14,890 bases of DNA from an uncultured Anaerolineaceae bacterium. GTDB taxonomy: Bacteria; Chloroflexota; Anaerolineae; Anaerolineales; Anaerolineaceae. The number at the start of each line of letters is the position of its first letter. The stretch's first letter is position 1. This document shows positions 1-7,511 of the stretch, piece by piece. A program made the translations under genes and the position numbers. The notes beneath the pieces are model-generated. The model was given only the letters and a program-made list of their open reading frames with translations. It had not been told where the DNA came from and did no database searches. The stretch lies in assembly GCA_937894825.1 (NCBI GenBank), contig CALCQT010000297.1, positions 1 through 14,890 on the forward strand, written 5' to 3'.

Positions 1-1212
1 GTTTATTGTGCCATAGATATGATAGATGCCGATGCTGTTCAGCTTCATCTGAATACAGCTCAGGAATTGGTAATGAAGGAAGGGGACAAAGAATTCAAAG
101 CTGAGTATACAGACCTTAGGAAAAAGATCGAAACCCAAATTCACGAGATTCTATGCGAAAAAAAAGGTCCATCTGGTTCCGCCTTGGCGGATTCAGCCGC
201 GTCAATGACTGATATTGTCTTCAATTTTGACGAACCGCTGTTTGCGAATTTCGTTGATCAGGTTCAGAGCAGCGTCCAACGCATATTCGGAATTTGGGAT
301 AAGGCGATCGAAGAAAAAGCCAACGCAATCGCGAAAATCATGGAATCCTATGATGAAAAGGATCATCCGGACTTGAATAATATTCAGAAAATGATTGATA
401 TGTTATTCAGAAACGTGCAGGAAGATATTGAAACCGCCCAAAATACAATCTCTCACATAACGTTATCCATTGAGAAAACGGATCCGGAAATTTATGCAGA
501 ATTGGATCACCTACTTCTGGAATTCAAAAGAATTTTCGAAAAAAATTCGAAGACGTTCAAAGAGAGGCTTGGTAAAATTGTGTCCGTGATCCTTCAGGAA
601 ACCTCCCAAAATGAAAAAGGCGGGAGAAAATCTTTTATCTTCAAAGCGTTGGCAAAAGAGCCGGATTCAGACGCCGGGAAAACTTTGCGATCAAATTTCG
701 CCAAAAGAGGCCTGACAGAAAACCACCCCAATAATCGCAAGATCCTGATTGATGCGTTGTTGGATATCTTTCAGCATCAATTGGATTTCACAATCTTCGC
801 CGGGAATCAGGACTTATTTATTGAAACATTCGCCGATTTGTTAATGGTCATATTATTAAGTTTCTCCGGGGAACAATACGCACGGTTCGCGAAAGAGAAT
901 ATAGCCGACAGAAGAGAGAACAGGGATAGAATAGCGATCATCCAAAACTTGCTTGATCCGCCAACAGGACAGGATGAATCCGACAAGGTTTTTATGGAAA
1001 AAAATAATAAAGCTTTGCGGAGCTATTTACTGTCAACAAAAGAGAAAATCAAGAACATGAGTCAGATGGAACCCTTTAAAAATATTTACACGATATATAA
1101 ACGGTACCAAACCACCCCATCCCCGGACGCCGCATGTCAAAACAGCAATGAATCTAAGGAAAGCGCCGTGCGGGACTTTTCGCTTCTTCGCAAATATATC
1201 GAACAATTTTAA
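1..1212 (+). CDS. Uncharacterised helical protein, 5'-partial
   Basis: I do not recognise this protein. The frame is open from base 1 (the six codons before the first ATG, at 19, are all sense), so the real start probably lies to the left of the window; if ATG 19 is used the product is 397 aa. No convincing ribosome binding site precedes ATG 19. The sequence is rich in Lys, Glu, Asp, Asn and Ile, with long amphipathic stretches (about residues 85-200 from ATG 19) that look like bundled or coiled-coil helices. It has no signal peptide, no clear membrane segment and no nucleotide-binding or catalytic motif I can identify. It ends with TAA at 1210-1212, 41 nt before the FRG-domain gene, so the two are probably co-transcribed. 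Codon use and base composition are AT-richer than in the genes after 2430, which fits acquired DNA. A partner role with the FRG protein is inference only. Confidence 0.7.
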   Translation, partial: VYCAIDMIDADAVQLHLNTAQELVMKEGDKEFKAEYTDLRKKIETQIHEILCEKKGPSGSALADSAASMTDIVFNFDEPLFANFVDQVQSSVQRIFGIWDKAIEEKANAIAKIMESYDEKDHPDLNNIQKMIDMLFRNVQEDIETAQNTISHITLSIEKTDPEIYAELDHLLLEFKRIFEKNSKTFKERLGKIVSVILQETSQNEKGGRKSFIFKALAKEPDSDAGKTLRSNFAKRGLTENHPNNRKILIDALLDIFQHQLDFTIFAGNQDLFIETFADLLMVILLSFSGEQYARFAKENIADRRENRDRIAIIQNLLDPPTGQDESDKVFMEKNNKALRSYLLSTKEKIKNMSQMEPFKNIYTIYKRYQTTPSPDAACQNSNESKESAVRDFSLLRKYIEQF

Positions 1213-1240
1213 ACATAGACAGCATTGATCAAGCAAGGAA

Positions 1241-1246
1241 AAGGAG
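1241..1246 (+). promoter_or_regulatory. Strong ribosome binding site of the FRG gene
   Basis: AAGGAG lies 7 nt before ATG 1254 and fixes the start of the FRG-domain gene. It is one of the best Shine-Dalgarno sequences in the window. Confidence 0.8.
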
Positions 1247-1253
1247 ATATTCG

Positions 1254-2192
1254 ATGAGCAATATGACGGTATGCTGTGACTCCATTCCGGACTTTCTGGA
1301 AAACGTCTTCCTTTTCCAAAAAGAAGACGTTCCAAAAGACGATCTGGAAGGGCAAAAATATCACCGGGATTATAGTAATAAACTCTGGTACCGCGGACAC
1401 GCGAAGGATTCGTATACGCTCTGGCCAACTTTATTCCGGGAGTTTTCAAAAAAAAAGAGCGGCCTTTCGCCGGTCAAGAATCCTGGTGAATTCTATCAGG
1501 TACTTGAGAAGACCGAAAGAGAATATTTAACCACTTTTAAAGCCCGGCGGGGCCATATTTCTGCAAAGGATCCGGGATATACATGGGGATGGTATGCCAT
1601 CATGCAGCATTACAGCACCCCCACCAGACTGCTGGATTGGTCCGAAAACGCCTTTGCGGCCTGTTTTTTTGCTTTATATAAGTATTGGAAAGGAGAAAAT
1701 AAGATCAGAGAGAACGAATTTCCTTGCGTATGGGTATTAAAACCGGAAATATTAAATGCAATGCATCAGGCAAAACCTGTTTCCGAATGTGGGAAATACG
1801 AAGAAATGATTCCGAAAAGCTATGAAGAATCAGACTGTTATGCGCTTACGAAGTATTTAAGGAAAAATAAAAGACCTGACGAGAAAAAGTTGCCGATGGC
1901 GATTTCCTTATCATACGATTCGCCCAGAATTCTGGCCCAATCGGGCGGGTTTACCGTTTTTCCGAATCCGCCAAGGAATTTACAATCGCTCTCCGAAAAA
2001 GAAATCGGATTGGAAACATTTGAAAGCGCCCATGCCTTCCTGCGAAAAATCGTCTTTACCAAACCTTATAAAATCATACAGCAACTTCGTACTTTGGGAT
2101 TTAAGCATTTCAACTACTATCCTGAACTGGACCGGGCAGCAATCGATATCGACGAAGAGGTATTCCCCATCTACGACGAAGAAGGTGCGTGA
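1254..2192 (+). CDS. FRG domain-containing protein
   Basis: A 312-aa soluble protein that matches the FRG domain family along most of its length. The family-naming motif appears as LWYRG at residues 44-48, followed by the conserved Leu-Trp-Pro-x-Leu-x-Arg segment (56-62). The second hallmark, QHYSTPTRLLDWS at 118-130, leads into a helix AFAACFFALY (133-142), matching the family pattern HYGxPTRLLDWTxxPxxALYFA. The end holds the usual closing segment, here LGFKHFNYYPELD (about 281-293), where relatives have LFPDLDG. The domain therefore looks complete. There is no signal peptide or membrane segment. The biochemical activity of FRG domains is not known to me; they often occur in accessory regions. 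The preceding unknown gene is 41 nt upstream with the same base composition, suggesting a two-gene unit. A toxin-like or defence role would be a guess. Confidence 0.85.
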   Translation: MSNMTVCCDSIPDFLENVFLFQKEDVPKDDLEGQKYHRDYSNKLWYRGHAKDSYTLWPTLFREFSKKKSGLSPVKNPGEFYQVLEKTEREYLTTFKARRGHISAKDPGYTWGWYAIMQHYSTPTRLLDWSENAFAACFFALYKYWKGENKIRENEFPCVWVLKPEILNAMHQAKPVSECGKYEEMIPKSYEESDCYALTKYLRKNKRPDEKKLPMAISLSYDSPRILAQSGGFTVFPNPPRNLQSLSEKEIGLETFESAHAFLRKIVFTKPYKIIQQLRTLGFKHFNYYPELDRAAIDIDEEVFPIYDEEGA

Positions 2193-2429
2193 CAACCGGA
2201 CGGCATCGGGTGATGACCGTCCTATCCGGACCACGCGAACAACCACAATTTTTGCGAATTTGAAACCCGTCATTTTAAATAATGATCTGAACGGTTGATT
2301 TGGCCCCCGGCCCTGTATGAGCGCCACCTCGGGACGCAGCATATCCCCGTCAGGGTGCTTTGCGATGCGCTCCCCTGCAACATCCTATTTAACCTGACCC
2401 TCCCCAACCCCTCTGAAAGAGGACTCCAA
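2193..2429 (+). other. Intergenic region between FRG gene and LCP gene
   Basis: No gene is supported in these 237 nt. A short stem GGACGG (2198-2203) with CCGTCC (2217-2222) follows the FRG stop but has no T-run, so it is at most a weak terminator. Composition changes here from AT-rich to GC-rich. The open frame upstream of 2430 lacks a ribosome binding site and encodes nothing recognisable, so I treat it as leader rather than coding sequence. Confidence 0.5.
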
Positions 2430-3356
2430 TTGAAAAAAAGAAAACTGTATCTCCTGACCCTGGTCGGGATCTGCCTGATTTTAATCAGCGCGGGGTTCCA
2501 GCCCTATGATGCCGTCTCCGGCCAATCGGAGAACCCGGAACCGCTCTGCGGCGACCAGGCGCAATGGACCGTACTGGCTGCGGCCATCGACTACCGCGGC
2601 ACGGATTATCTCTATGGGCTGTCCGACGTCATCCGCCTCGTTCGAATCGATTTCACCGAACCGCGCGTCAACGTCGTCGCGCTGCCGCGCAACCTGCTGG
2701 TCGATCCGCCCGCCACACTGAACGTTCAGGGCAAGATCCTGCTGAACCAGTCCTACCTGTTCGGCTCCCCCGGCATGGACCATTTTCAGGACGACGGTTA
2801 TGGCGCCGGCGCGCTGGCGGAGACCATTCGGGATCAATTCGGCATTGACAGCAGCCATTACGTCGTGGTGGACTTCAACGCGCTGACCGTATTTATTGAC
2901 GCCATCGGGGGGATCGAAATCGACCTGCCGGAAGTGGTGGACGATATGCCGCGCGGCTTCTTCCCGGCCGGCAAACAGACACTAAACGGTGAGCAGACGC
3001 TGCGGCTGGCGCGGGTCCGGCTGAAATATTCGGACATCCAGCGTATCAGTAACCAGACGCTCATCCTCAAAGCCGTATTGGAACGTCTGCGCCAGCCTTT
3101 TGTGACGCTGAAACTGGTCCCGGCCCTGCCCGGCTTGTTGGAAGCGGTATTGACGGATATCAAGGCCGAGGAAATGTCAGATTTGTTCTGCCTGCTGCCG
3201 AAGATCCAACCGGAGGACGTCGTTTTTCATGATCCGCCGTTGGAACTGCTGGAATATGGGGCCGAATATATTCCGAATATGAGCCAGGAAATGCTGATTT
3301 TCCGTTGGGGTCAGGACTATCTGGATTGGCTGCACTCCGCGCTCAACGCCGAATAA
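2430..3356 (+). CDS. LytR-CpsA-Psr (LCP) family envelope protein
   Basis: LCP proteins are membrane-anchored enzymes that transfer lipid-linked glycopolymers onto the cell wall. I chose TTG 2430 (308 aa) because AAAGAGG (2416-2422) lies 7 nt upstream and the codons that follow form a classic N-terminal anchor: MKKRK, then a hydrophobic run at residues 6-22. The frame is open from an ATG at 2295, but that would place 45 unlikely residues before the anchor. The LCP core is visible in order: SDVIRLVRID (65-74), LPRNLLVDPP (85-94, the conserved Pro-Arg), VDFNALTVFIDAIGGIEIDL (147-166), FPAGKQTLNGEQ (178-189), and the Arg-rich ARVRLKYSDIQR (194-205). The spacing and the C-terminal part (LTDIKAEEMSDLFCLLPKI, 241-259) resemble Chloroflexota versions as I remember them. 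The protein is compact, with one LCP domain and no C-terminal LytR_C domain. Confidence 0.88.
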   Translation: MKKRKLYLLTLVGICLILISAGFQPYDAVSGQSENPEPLCGDQAQWTVLAAAIDYRGTDYLYGLSDVIRLVRIDFTEPRVNVVALPRNLLVDPPATLNVQGKILLNQSYLFGSPGMDHFQDDGYGAGALAETIRDQFGIDSSHYVVVDFNALTVFIDAIGGIEIDLPEVVDDMPRGFFPAGKQTLNGEQTLRLARVRLKYSDIQRISNQTLILKAVLERLRQPFVTLKLVPALPGLLEAVLTDIKAEEMSDLFCLLPKIQPEDVVFHDPPLELLEYGAEYIPNMSQEMLIFRWGQDYLDWLHSALNAE

Positions 3357-3386
3357 GCGGAGTCTGTCTATGTAGGGGAGTGCATC

Positions 3387-3432
3387 GCGAAGCGCCCTGG
3401 CGGGGTTGCGCTCCTTTGCGCACGCGCTTCGC
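3387..3432. repeat. Inverted repeat between LCP and first LRR gene
   Basis: GCGAAGCGC (3387-3395) pairs perfectly with GCGCTTCGC (3424-3432) around a 28-nt loop. The loop contains a second small hairpin, TGCGC (3407-3411) with GCGCA (3418-3422). No T-run follows. It may end or process the LCP transcript. The right arm lies between the proposed -35 and -10 of the next gene, so an operator role is also possible. Confidence 0.5.
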
Positions 3433-3442
3433 AGGTTATAAT
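3415..3442 (+). promoter_or_regulatory. Likely sigma-70 type promoter of the LRR genes
   Basis: A perfect TATAAT stands at 3437-3442 in the gap before the first LRR gene. A weak -35 candidate, TTTGCG (3415-3420), is 16 nt upstream. Transcription would begin near 3449, giving a leader of about 80 nt before ATG 3528. The -10 is convincing, the -35 less so. Confidence 0.5.
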
Positions 3443-3527
3443 ATCGTAAAATCTTCATTGCATTTTGCAGTACAGCTCATTTTAGGATATGCTTAAACAA
3501 AAATTTCAAAGGTTTGGAAATAACCGG

Positions 3528-5495
3528 ATGAGAACAAAAAAAATCCTTTTTGATTTGCTGGTGTTTGTTTTTGTAGCGGTCTGCGCGCTGCCCGTTTCCG
3601 CGCAACAGGAAGCGCCGGAGACGCTGATTTCCGGCGACTGGCAGTATCAGATCGTGGACGGAACGGTCAAACTCACCGGATACAGCGGTTTCGCCCGCGA
3701 ACTGGAGATTCCGGACAATATCGATCAACTCCCGGTCAGCGTGATCGGGGATGATCTCTTCCGGGATCACACCGAAATCGAACGGGTAATTCTGCCGGAC
3801 AGCGTCGTGACGATCGGGAGAGGCGCGTTCTCCGGTTGCACTTCATTGACGGATATTCGTCTCCCCGCGGAATTGCTGCGCATCCAGAACGAGGCCTTCC
3901 GCTATTGCTCGTCATTGCGGCAATTGGAACTGCCGCCCAAGCTGACCACCATCGCCTACGCGGCTTTTGAGGGCTGCAGCGCACTGGACAATTTGGTGAT
4001 CCCGGATTCGGTCACCACCATCGGCGGGAACGCCTTTCGTTATTGCAGTGCTTTGCAGACGCTGACCATTTCGAAACGGCTGAGTTCGCTGGCAGGAGAC
4101 GCGTTCGCCTATACGCCCTGGCTGACCGGGCAAAAAGATGAATTCGTCGTCATCGGGAATAAAATCCTGCTGAAATATAATGGAACGGAGCCGGTCGTGA
4201 CCGTCCCGCAGAATATTACCGCGATTGTCGACGCGTTCGTGGACAATGTTACGCTGGAAGAGGTGCTGCTGCCGGAGAGCCTCACCACCATCGGCGACAA
4301 CGCCTTCAGCGGCGCGCTGAACCTGAGAACAATCACGCTGCCATCCAATCTGAACGGGATCGGCAGTTACGCCTTTAAAGGCTGCCGCACGCTGCAGGAA
4401 ATTGAGATCCCGGAGAAGGTTACATATATCAACGCCGGTGCGTTTCAGGAGTGCGCCAACCTCCGATCGGTCGGATTGCCCTCCCGTATTAAGGTGATCA
4501 ACGCACGGCAGTTCGCGTTCTGTCCGGCGCTGGAGCGGCTGACGATCCCCGCCTCGGTCGAAACGATCGACGCGACCGCGTTTGAGAACAGCCCGGCAGT
4601 GCAACTGGAAGTTGTCTATGGAACGCCCGGTGAGGAATTTGCCAAAGCCCGCATGATGCCATACGAGTACCTGATTGAAAAAACAGCTGATTTTTCTTTT
4701 TTGCGCAGCGAAAACGGTTCGGAGTTGCTGCATTACATCGGACAGGTCTATGATATTCGTGTGCCGGACTACATCGACGGCGCGCCGGTTTGGCGGATTG
4801 GCGCCGGTGCGTTTCAGGAAAGCACATTTGTGCGCAATGTAACGCTGCCGGAGACCGTGCACGAGATCGGCGACTGGGCTTTTGCCTACAGTGAGGCGCT
4901 GGAAACGCTGCGAATCGCGGACGGAACGTCGGAAATCGGCGCTAACGCGTTTGCCGGATGCGCTAATTTGCGCGAATTGGTGATCCCGGCCAGTGTGACA
5001 GAGATCGGGGCGGACGCTTTTGCGGATTGCCCGGCTCTGACCATTCAGGCCATTCGCGATTCTGCCGCCTGGCAGGAGGCGCAGCGTCTGGGCATCCCGG
5101 TGGACGATCCTTTGTCAGCGATTGGAGATTTCAACTTTTCCGTGCAGGGAGATGTTTATGCGCTGACAGAATACACCGGAACGGAATCCACCTTGGGGCT
5201 GATTTCGGAAGTGCTCGGGATGAAGGTGACAAAAGTAGGCGACGCCGTTTTCCGCGGGCTTTCAGTGGAAGAGGTCCGCATTCCGGAGGGATACCATATA
5301 ATCGGTGATTCCGCGTTTGCGGCGATGAACGGGCCGCTGACCGTCATTCTTCCGGACAGTCTGAGCGAGATCGCGCCGAACGCATTCGAAGGGACACAGG
5401 TCACTTTCCGGGCGCATACCGGGACGGTTGCGGAGACCTTTGCCAGAGAACACGGCATCAAATTCCTGGTCCTGCACGACAACAGTGAGTTTTAG
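3528..5495 (+). CDS. Secreted BspA-like leucine-rich repeat protein (LRR_5), copy 1
   Basis: I prefer ATG 3528 (655 aa) over ATG 3489, because it gives a standard signal peptide: MRTKK, a hydrophobic core LLVFVFVAVCALP, and a cleavage site VSA/QQ near residue 25. A weak GGAAA lies about 7-9 nt upstream. The mature protein is built almost wholly of BspA-type repeats of about 23 aa with the pattern LxxIxLPxSVTxIGxxAFxGCxxL. They form three blocks, each opening with the family's header of a Phe-rich strand and a Gly-rich turn: about residues 35-380, 385-525 and 531-645. The insert TPWLTGQKDEFVVIGNKILL (from about residue 195) is a known BspA-family feature. There is no LPXTG motif, C-terminal sorting domain or membrane anchor, so the protein is probably released or held non-covalently. 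Related proteins bind host or matrix proteins; the ligand here is unknown. A paralogue follows directly. Confidence 0.88.
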   Translation: MRTKKILFDLLVFVFVAVCALPVSAQQEAPETLISGDWQYQIVDGTVKLTGYSGFARELEIPDNIDQLPVSVIGDDLFRDHTEIERVILPDSVVTIGRGAFSGCTSLTDIRLPAELLRIQNEAFRYCSSLRQLELPPKLTTIAYAAFEGCSALDNLVIPDSVTTIGGNAFRYCSALQTLTISKRLSSLAGDAFAYTPWLTGQKDEFVVIGNKILLKYNGTEPVVTVPQNITAIVDAFVDNVTLEEVLLPESLTTIGDNAFSGALNLRTITLPSNLNGIGSYAFKGCRTLQEIEIPEKVTYINAGAFQECANLRSVGLPSRIKVINARQFAFCPALERLTIPASVETIDATAFENSPAVQLEVVYGTPGEEFAKARMMPYEYLIEKTADFSFLRSENGSELLHYIGQVYDIRVPDYIDGAPVWRIGAGAFQESTFVRNVTLPETVHEIGDWAFAYSEALETLRIADGTSEIGANAFAGCANLRELVIPASVTEIGADAFADCPALTIQAIRDSAAWQEAQRLGIPVDDPLSAIGDFNFSVQGDVYALTEYTGTESTLGLISEVLGMKVTKVGDAVFRGLSVEEVRIPEGYHIIGDSAFAAMNGPLTVILPDSLSEIAPNAFEGTQVTFRAHTGTVAETFAREHGIKFLVLHDNSEF

Positions 5496-5500
5496 CGAAT

Positions 5501-5548
5501 TGGTTGTTGTTCTATTTTGCTCTTCGAGAAAAAATAGAACAACAACCA
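5501..5548. repeat. 18-bp perfect inverted repeat between the LRR paralogues
   Basis: TGGTTGTTGTTCTATTTT (5501-5518) is matched without error by its reverse complement at 5531-5548, with a 12-nt loop holding a possible inner CTC-TTC-GAG stem. It begins 6 nt after the first LRR stop codon and ends about 18 nt before the preferred start of the second. No T-run follows on either strand, so a standard intrinsic terminator is unlikely. It may protect an mRNA end or attenuate the second gene. Confidence 0.75.
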
Positions 5549-5566
5549 TCTATTACGAGGCTTATT

Positions 5567-7429
5567 CTGATCAAAAAACACTTTTTTATTGTTCTCATCC
5601 TGTTTTTAGGCACTGTCATGACGGCCGATCCCACGCCGGTACTCGGCGCTGAAGAAACCGTCCTGAATGAGGGTGGGTATTCTTTCGTGATCCGGGACGA
5701 TTATGCGGTGATTACCGGATATTCCGGCCCCGGAGGAACGCTGGACATTCCCTGGAGCCTGGGCGGCGTGGAGGTGCGCGAAATCCGGGAGGAGAGTTTT
5801 GCCGGGAACGAAACGCTCATCGTCGTGAATATGCCGGGATCGATCACCAAAATCGGTGCGCGGGCTTTTGCCGGCTGCACCAATTTGATTAACGTCCTGC
5901 TGCCATCGGCGCTGGAATCGCTCGCGGCAGGCGTTTTTGAAGATTGTGTTTCGCTGGCTTCGATCCTGATCCCCGCCCCGGTCCGCAGCATCGGCGAAAA
6001 CGCTTTTAAAGGCTGCCGCAGTCTGATCTACGTTTATTTTCAGGGCAGCGGGCTGCTCACTTCTGTTGGGAAAGATGCTTTCGACGGCACACCCTGGCTG
6101 GAGGCCCAAACCGATGAGTTTGTGATCGCCGGCAACAGTGTGCTGATTCAATATAATGGTTCAGCGAAGCAGGTCACACTGCCCTGGAACGCGTATTACG
6201 TTGGCAGTGCCTTCGCGGATAACACCGAGATTGAAGAGGTCACCCTGGCCGAATGGACCAAAGGCATTCTGCCGGGGGCGTTCCGGGGCGCCAGCGCGCT
6301 GAAAACGGTGCGGGTCTATGTCAATTTGGAACGGATCGGTGAAAACGCCTTCGCCGATTGCGTCAGCCTGGAGTCAATCGCCTTTCCGGTCGCGACAACT
6401 TCCATCGGCAGGGGTGCCTTTGAAAACTGCCAAAATCTGAAGGAAGTCGCGCTGCCGCCGGCGCTGAAAAAATTGGAAGCCAATCTGTTCCGGGGCTGCA
6501 AATCATTGGAACGGATTGTGATCCCGGACGCCGTGACCGAAATCGGGAGCGGGGCCTTCGAGGGCTGCTGGTCGCTCAATTATGTCCAGTTCGGTATCAG
6601 CATTGAAAAGATCGGTACACGGGCCTTCGCCGGGACCTCCGCGCTTTCGTCCATTTTGCTGCCGAGCAGTCTGCGGGAGATCGGAAGTCAGGCCTTTGCA
6701 AATTGCGGGCTGAAAAGTATCCGGTTTCCGGATAGGGTAAAAACATTGGGGGCAAAAGTGTTTGAGGGTTGTTTCCGCCTGGACCGGGTCGCGCTGCCGT
6801 TGTCGCTTGAGTCGATTGGTTCACCTGCTTTCACCGAGCCGCAGCCGCTGCTGATTCTGCCGGACAGGATCGTGGAAGATCCCGGAACAGATTCTGATGC
6901 CTTACGCGCAGAGGCTGAAACCGGGGAATCCTTTATTGAACAGTTTATTCGTGAAAACCAATTTCAGTATACCTACGAGCCGGTGGAGACAAATATGTAC
7001 CGTTTCAGACGGGATGCCGCCACGCAGACCTATACCATTCTCGAGCCGCTGCGACAGATGCCGCGCTTTTTTGAGACGCCGGAGACCTTCAACGGCGCTC
7101 CGGTTACGGGAATCGGAACTGCCGCTTTCCAGGAGCAGAAATGGATCGAAGAACTTACCATTGGGGATTCTTATACCTGGATCGGCGAGTGGGCTTTTTC
7201 CTTTGGTTCGAAATTGCGCCAGGTGACCCTCGGCGATTCCATCCGGCAGATCGGGGCGGACGCGTTCAGCGGTAATCCCGAATTGGAGACGGTGGTGATC
7301 CCGCCGTCTGTCGAATCGATCGGTGCGCGCGCCTTTGCAGACTGTCCGAAATTGACGATTGTCGGAACCGCAGGTTCCGGTGCGGAATCCTTCGCGCTTG
7401 AGAACGGGATTCCGTTCCGGGAAATGTAA
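5567..7429 (+). CDS. Secreted BspA-like leucine-rich repeat protein (LRR_5), copy 2
   Basis: This is a diverged tandem paralogue of the preceding gene. The frame is open from TTG 5504, but that start lies inside the 18-bp hairpin and has no ribosome binding site. CTG 5567 follows CGAGG (5556-5560) by 6 nt and gives a clean signal peptide, MIKKHFF with the core IVLILFLGTV and cleavage near VLGA/EE (about residue 29); ATT 5564 is a near alternative. The start is the least certain point. The mature part is made of LRR_5 repeats (LxxVxLPxxLxxIGxxAFxxCxxL) in a long block from about residue 36 to 430 and a shorter one from about 463 to 615. It shares the TPWLEAQTDEFVIAGNSVLI insert (from about residue 174) with copy 1. 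It lacks a cell-wall or outer-membrane sorting signal. The gene is probably in the same transcript as copy 1, with the intervening hairpin setting relative levels. Its function, likely adhesion or surface interaction, is inferred from family only. Confidence 0.85.
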   Translation: MIKKHFFIVLILFLGTVMTADPTPVLGAEETVLNEGGYSFVIRDDYAVITGYSGPGGTLDIPWSLGGVEVREIREESFAGNETLIVVNMPGSITKIGARAFAGCTNLINVLLPSALESLAAGVFEDCVSLASILIPAPVRSIGENAFKGCRSLIYVYFQGSGLLTSVGKDAFDGTPWLEAQTDEFVIAGNSVLIQYNGSAKQVTLPWNAYYVGSAFADNTEIEEVTLAEWTKGILPGAFRGASALKTVRVYVNLERIGENAFADCVSLESIAFPVATTSIGRGAFENCQNLKEVALPPALKKLEANLFRGCKSLERIVIPDAVTEIGSGAFEGCWSLNYVQFGISIEKIGTRAFAGTSALSSILLPSSLREIGSQAFANCGLKSIRFPDRVKTLGAKVFEGCFRLDRVALPLSLESIGSPAFTEPQPLLILPDRIVEDPGTDSDALRAEAETGESFIEQFIRENQFQYTYEPVETNMYRFRRDAATQTYTILEPLRQMPRFFETPETFNGAPVTGIGTAAFQEQKWIEELTIGDSYTWIGEWAFSFGSKLRQVTLGDSIRQIGADAFSGNPELETVVIPPSVESIGARAFADCPKLTIVGTAGSGAESFALENGIPFREM

Positions 7430-7483
7430 ACTTTCGCGCCATTTTCTTTTTGATATTAATCTTGGAATTTATCCGGAAATAAT

Positions 7484-7511
7484 AAAACAGTCAGGTCTTT
7501 CTGACTGTTTT
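7484..7511. terminator. Bidirectional intrinsic terminator
   Basis: AAAACAGTCAG (7484-7494) pairs with CTGACTGTTTT (7501-7511) around a 6-nt loop. A T-rich tract follows on the + strand (TTATTTC) and another on the - strand (ATTATT), so the hairpin can end both converging operons. Its right edge touches the stop codon of the SIS gene. Confidence 0.85.

Noticed and set aside
1033..1449. - strand frame of 138 codons across the first gene junction
   Set aside because: It overlaps two + strand genes and the intervening ribosome binding site; no recognisable product.
2198..2222. Short stem after the FRG gene as terminator
   Set aside because: Only 6 bp with a 13-nt loop and no T-run.
2295..2429. 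N-terminal extension of the LCP protein from ATG 2295
   Set aside because: No ribosome binding site, and it would place 45 non-family residues before the membrane anchor.
3489..3527. ATG 3489 as start of the first LRR protein
   Set aside because: The AGGA is only 1 nt away, and the extra 13 residues would precede a normal signal peptide.
3912..4862. Long - strand open frame of 316 codons opposite the first LRR gene
   Set aside because: It lies wholly within a well-supported repeat protein gene; repetitive coding DNA often leaves an antisense frame open.
3528..7429. Regular DNA repeats in the LRR genes as a possible CRISPR or satellite array
   Set aside because: The periodicity follows the roughly 23-residue protein repeat with diverged DNA; there are no constant repeats or unique spacers.
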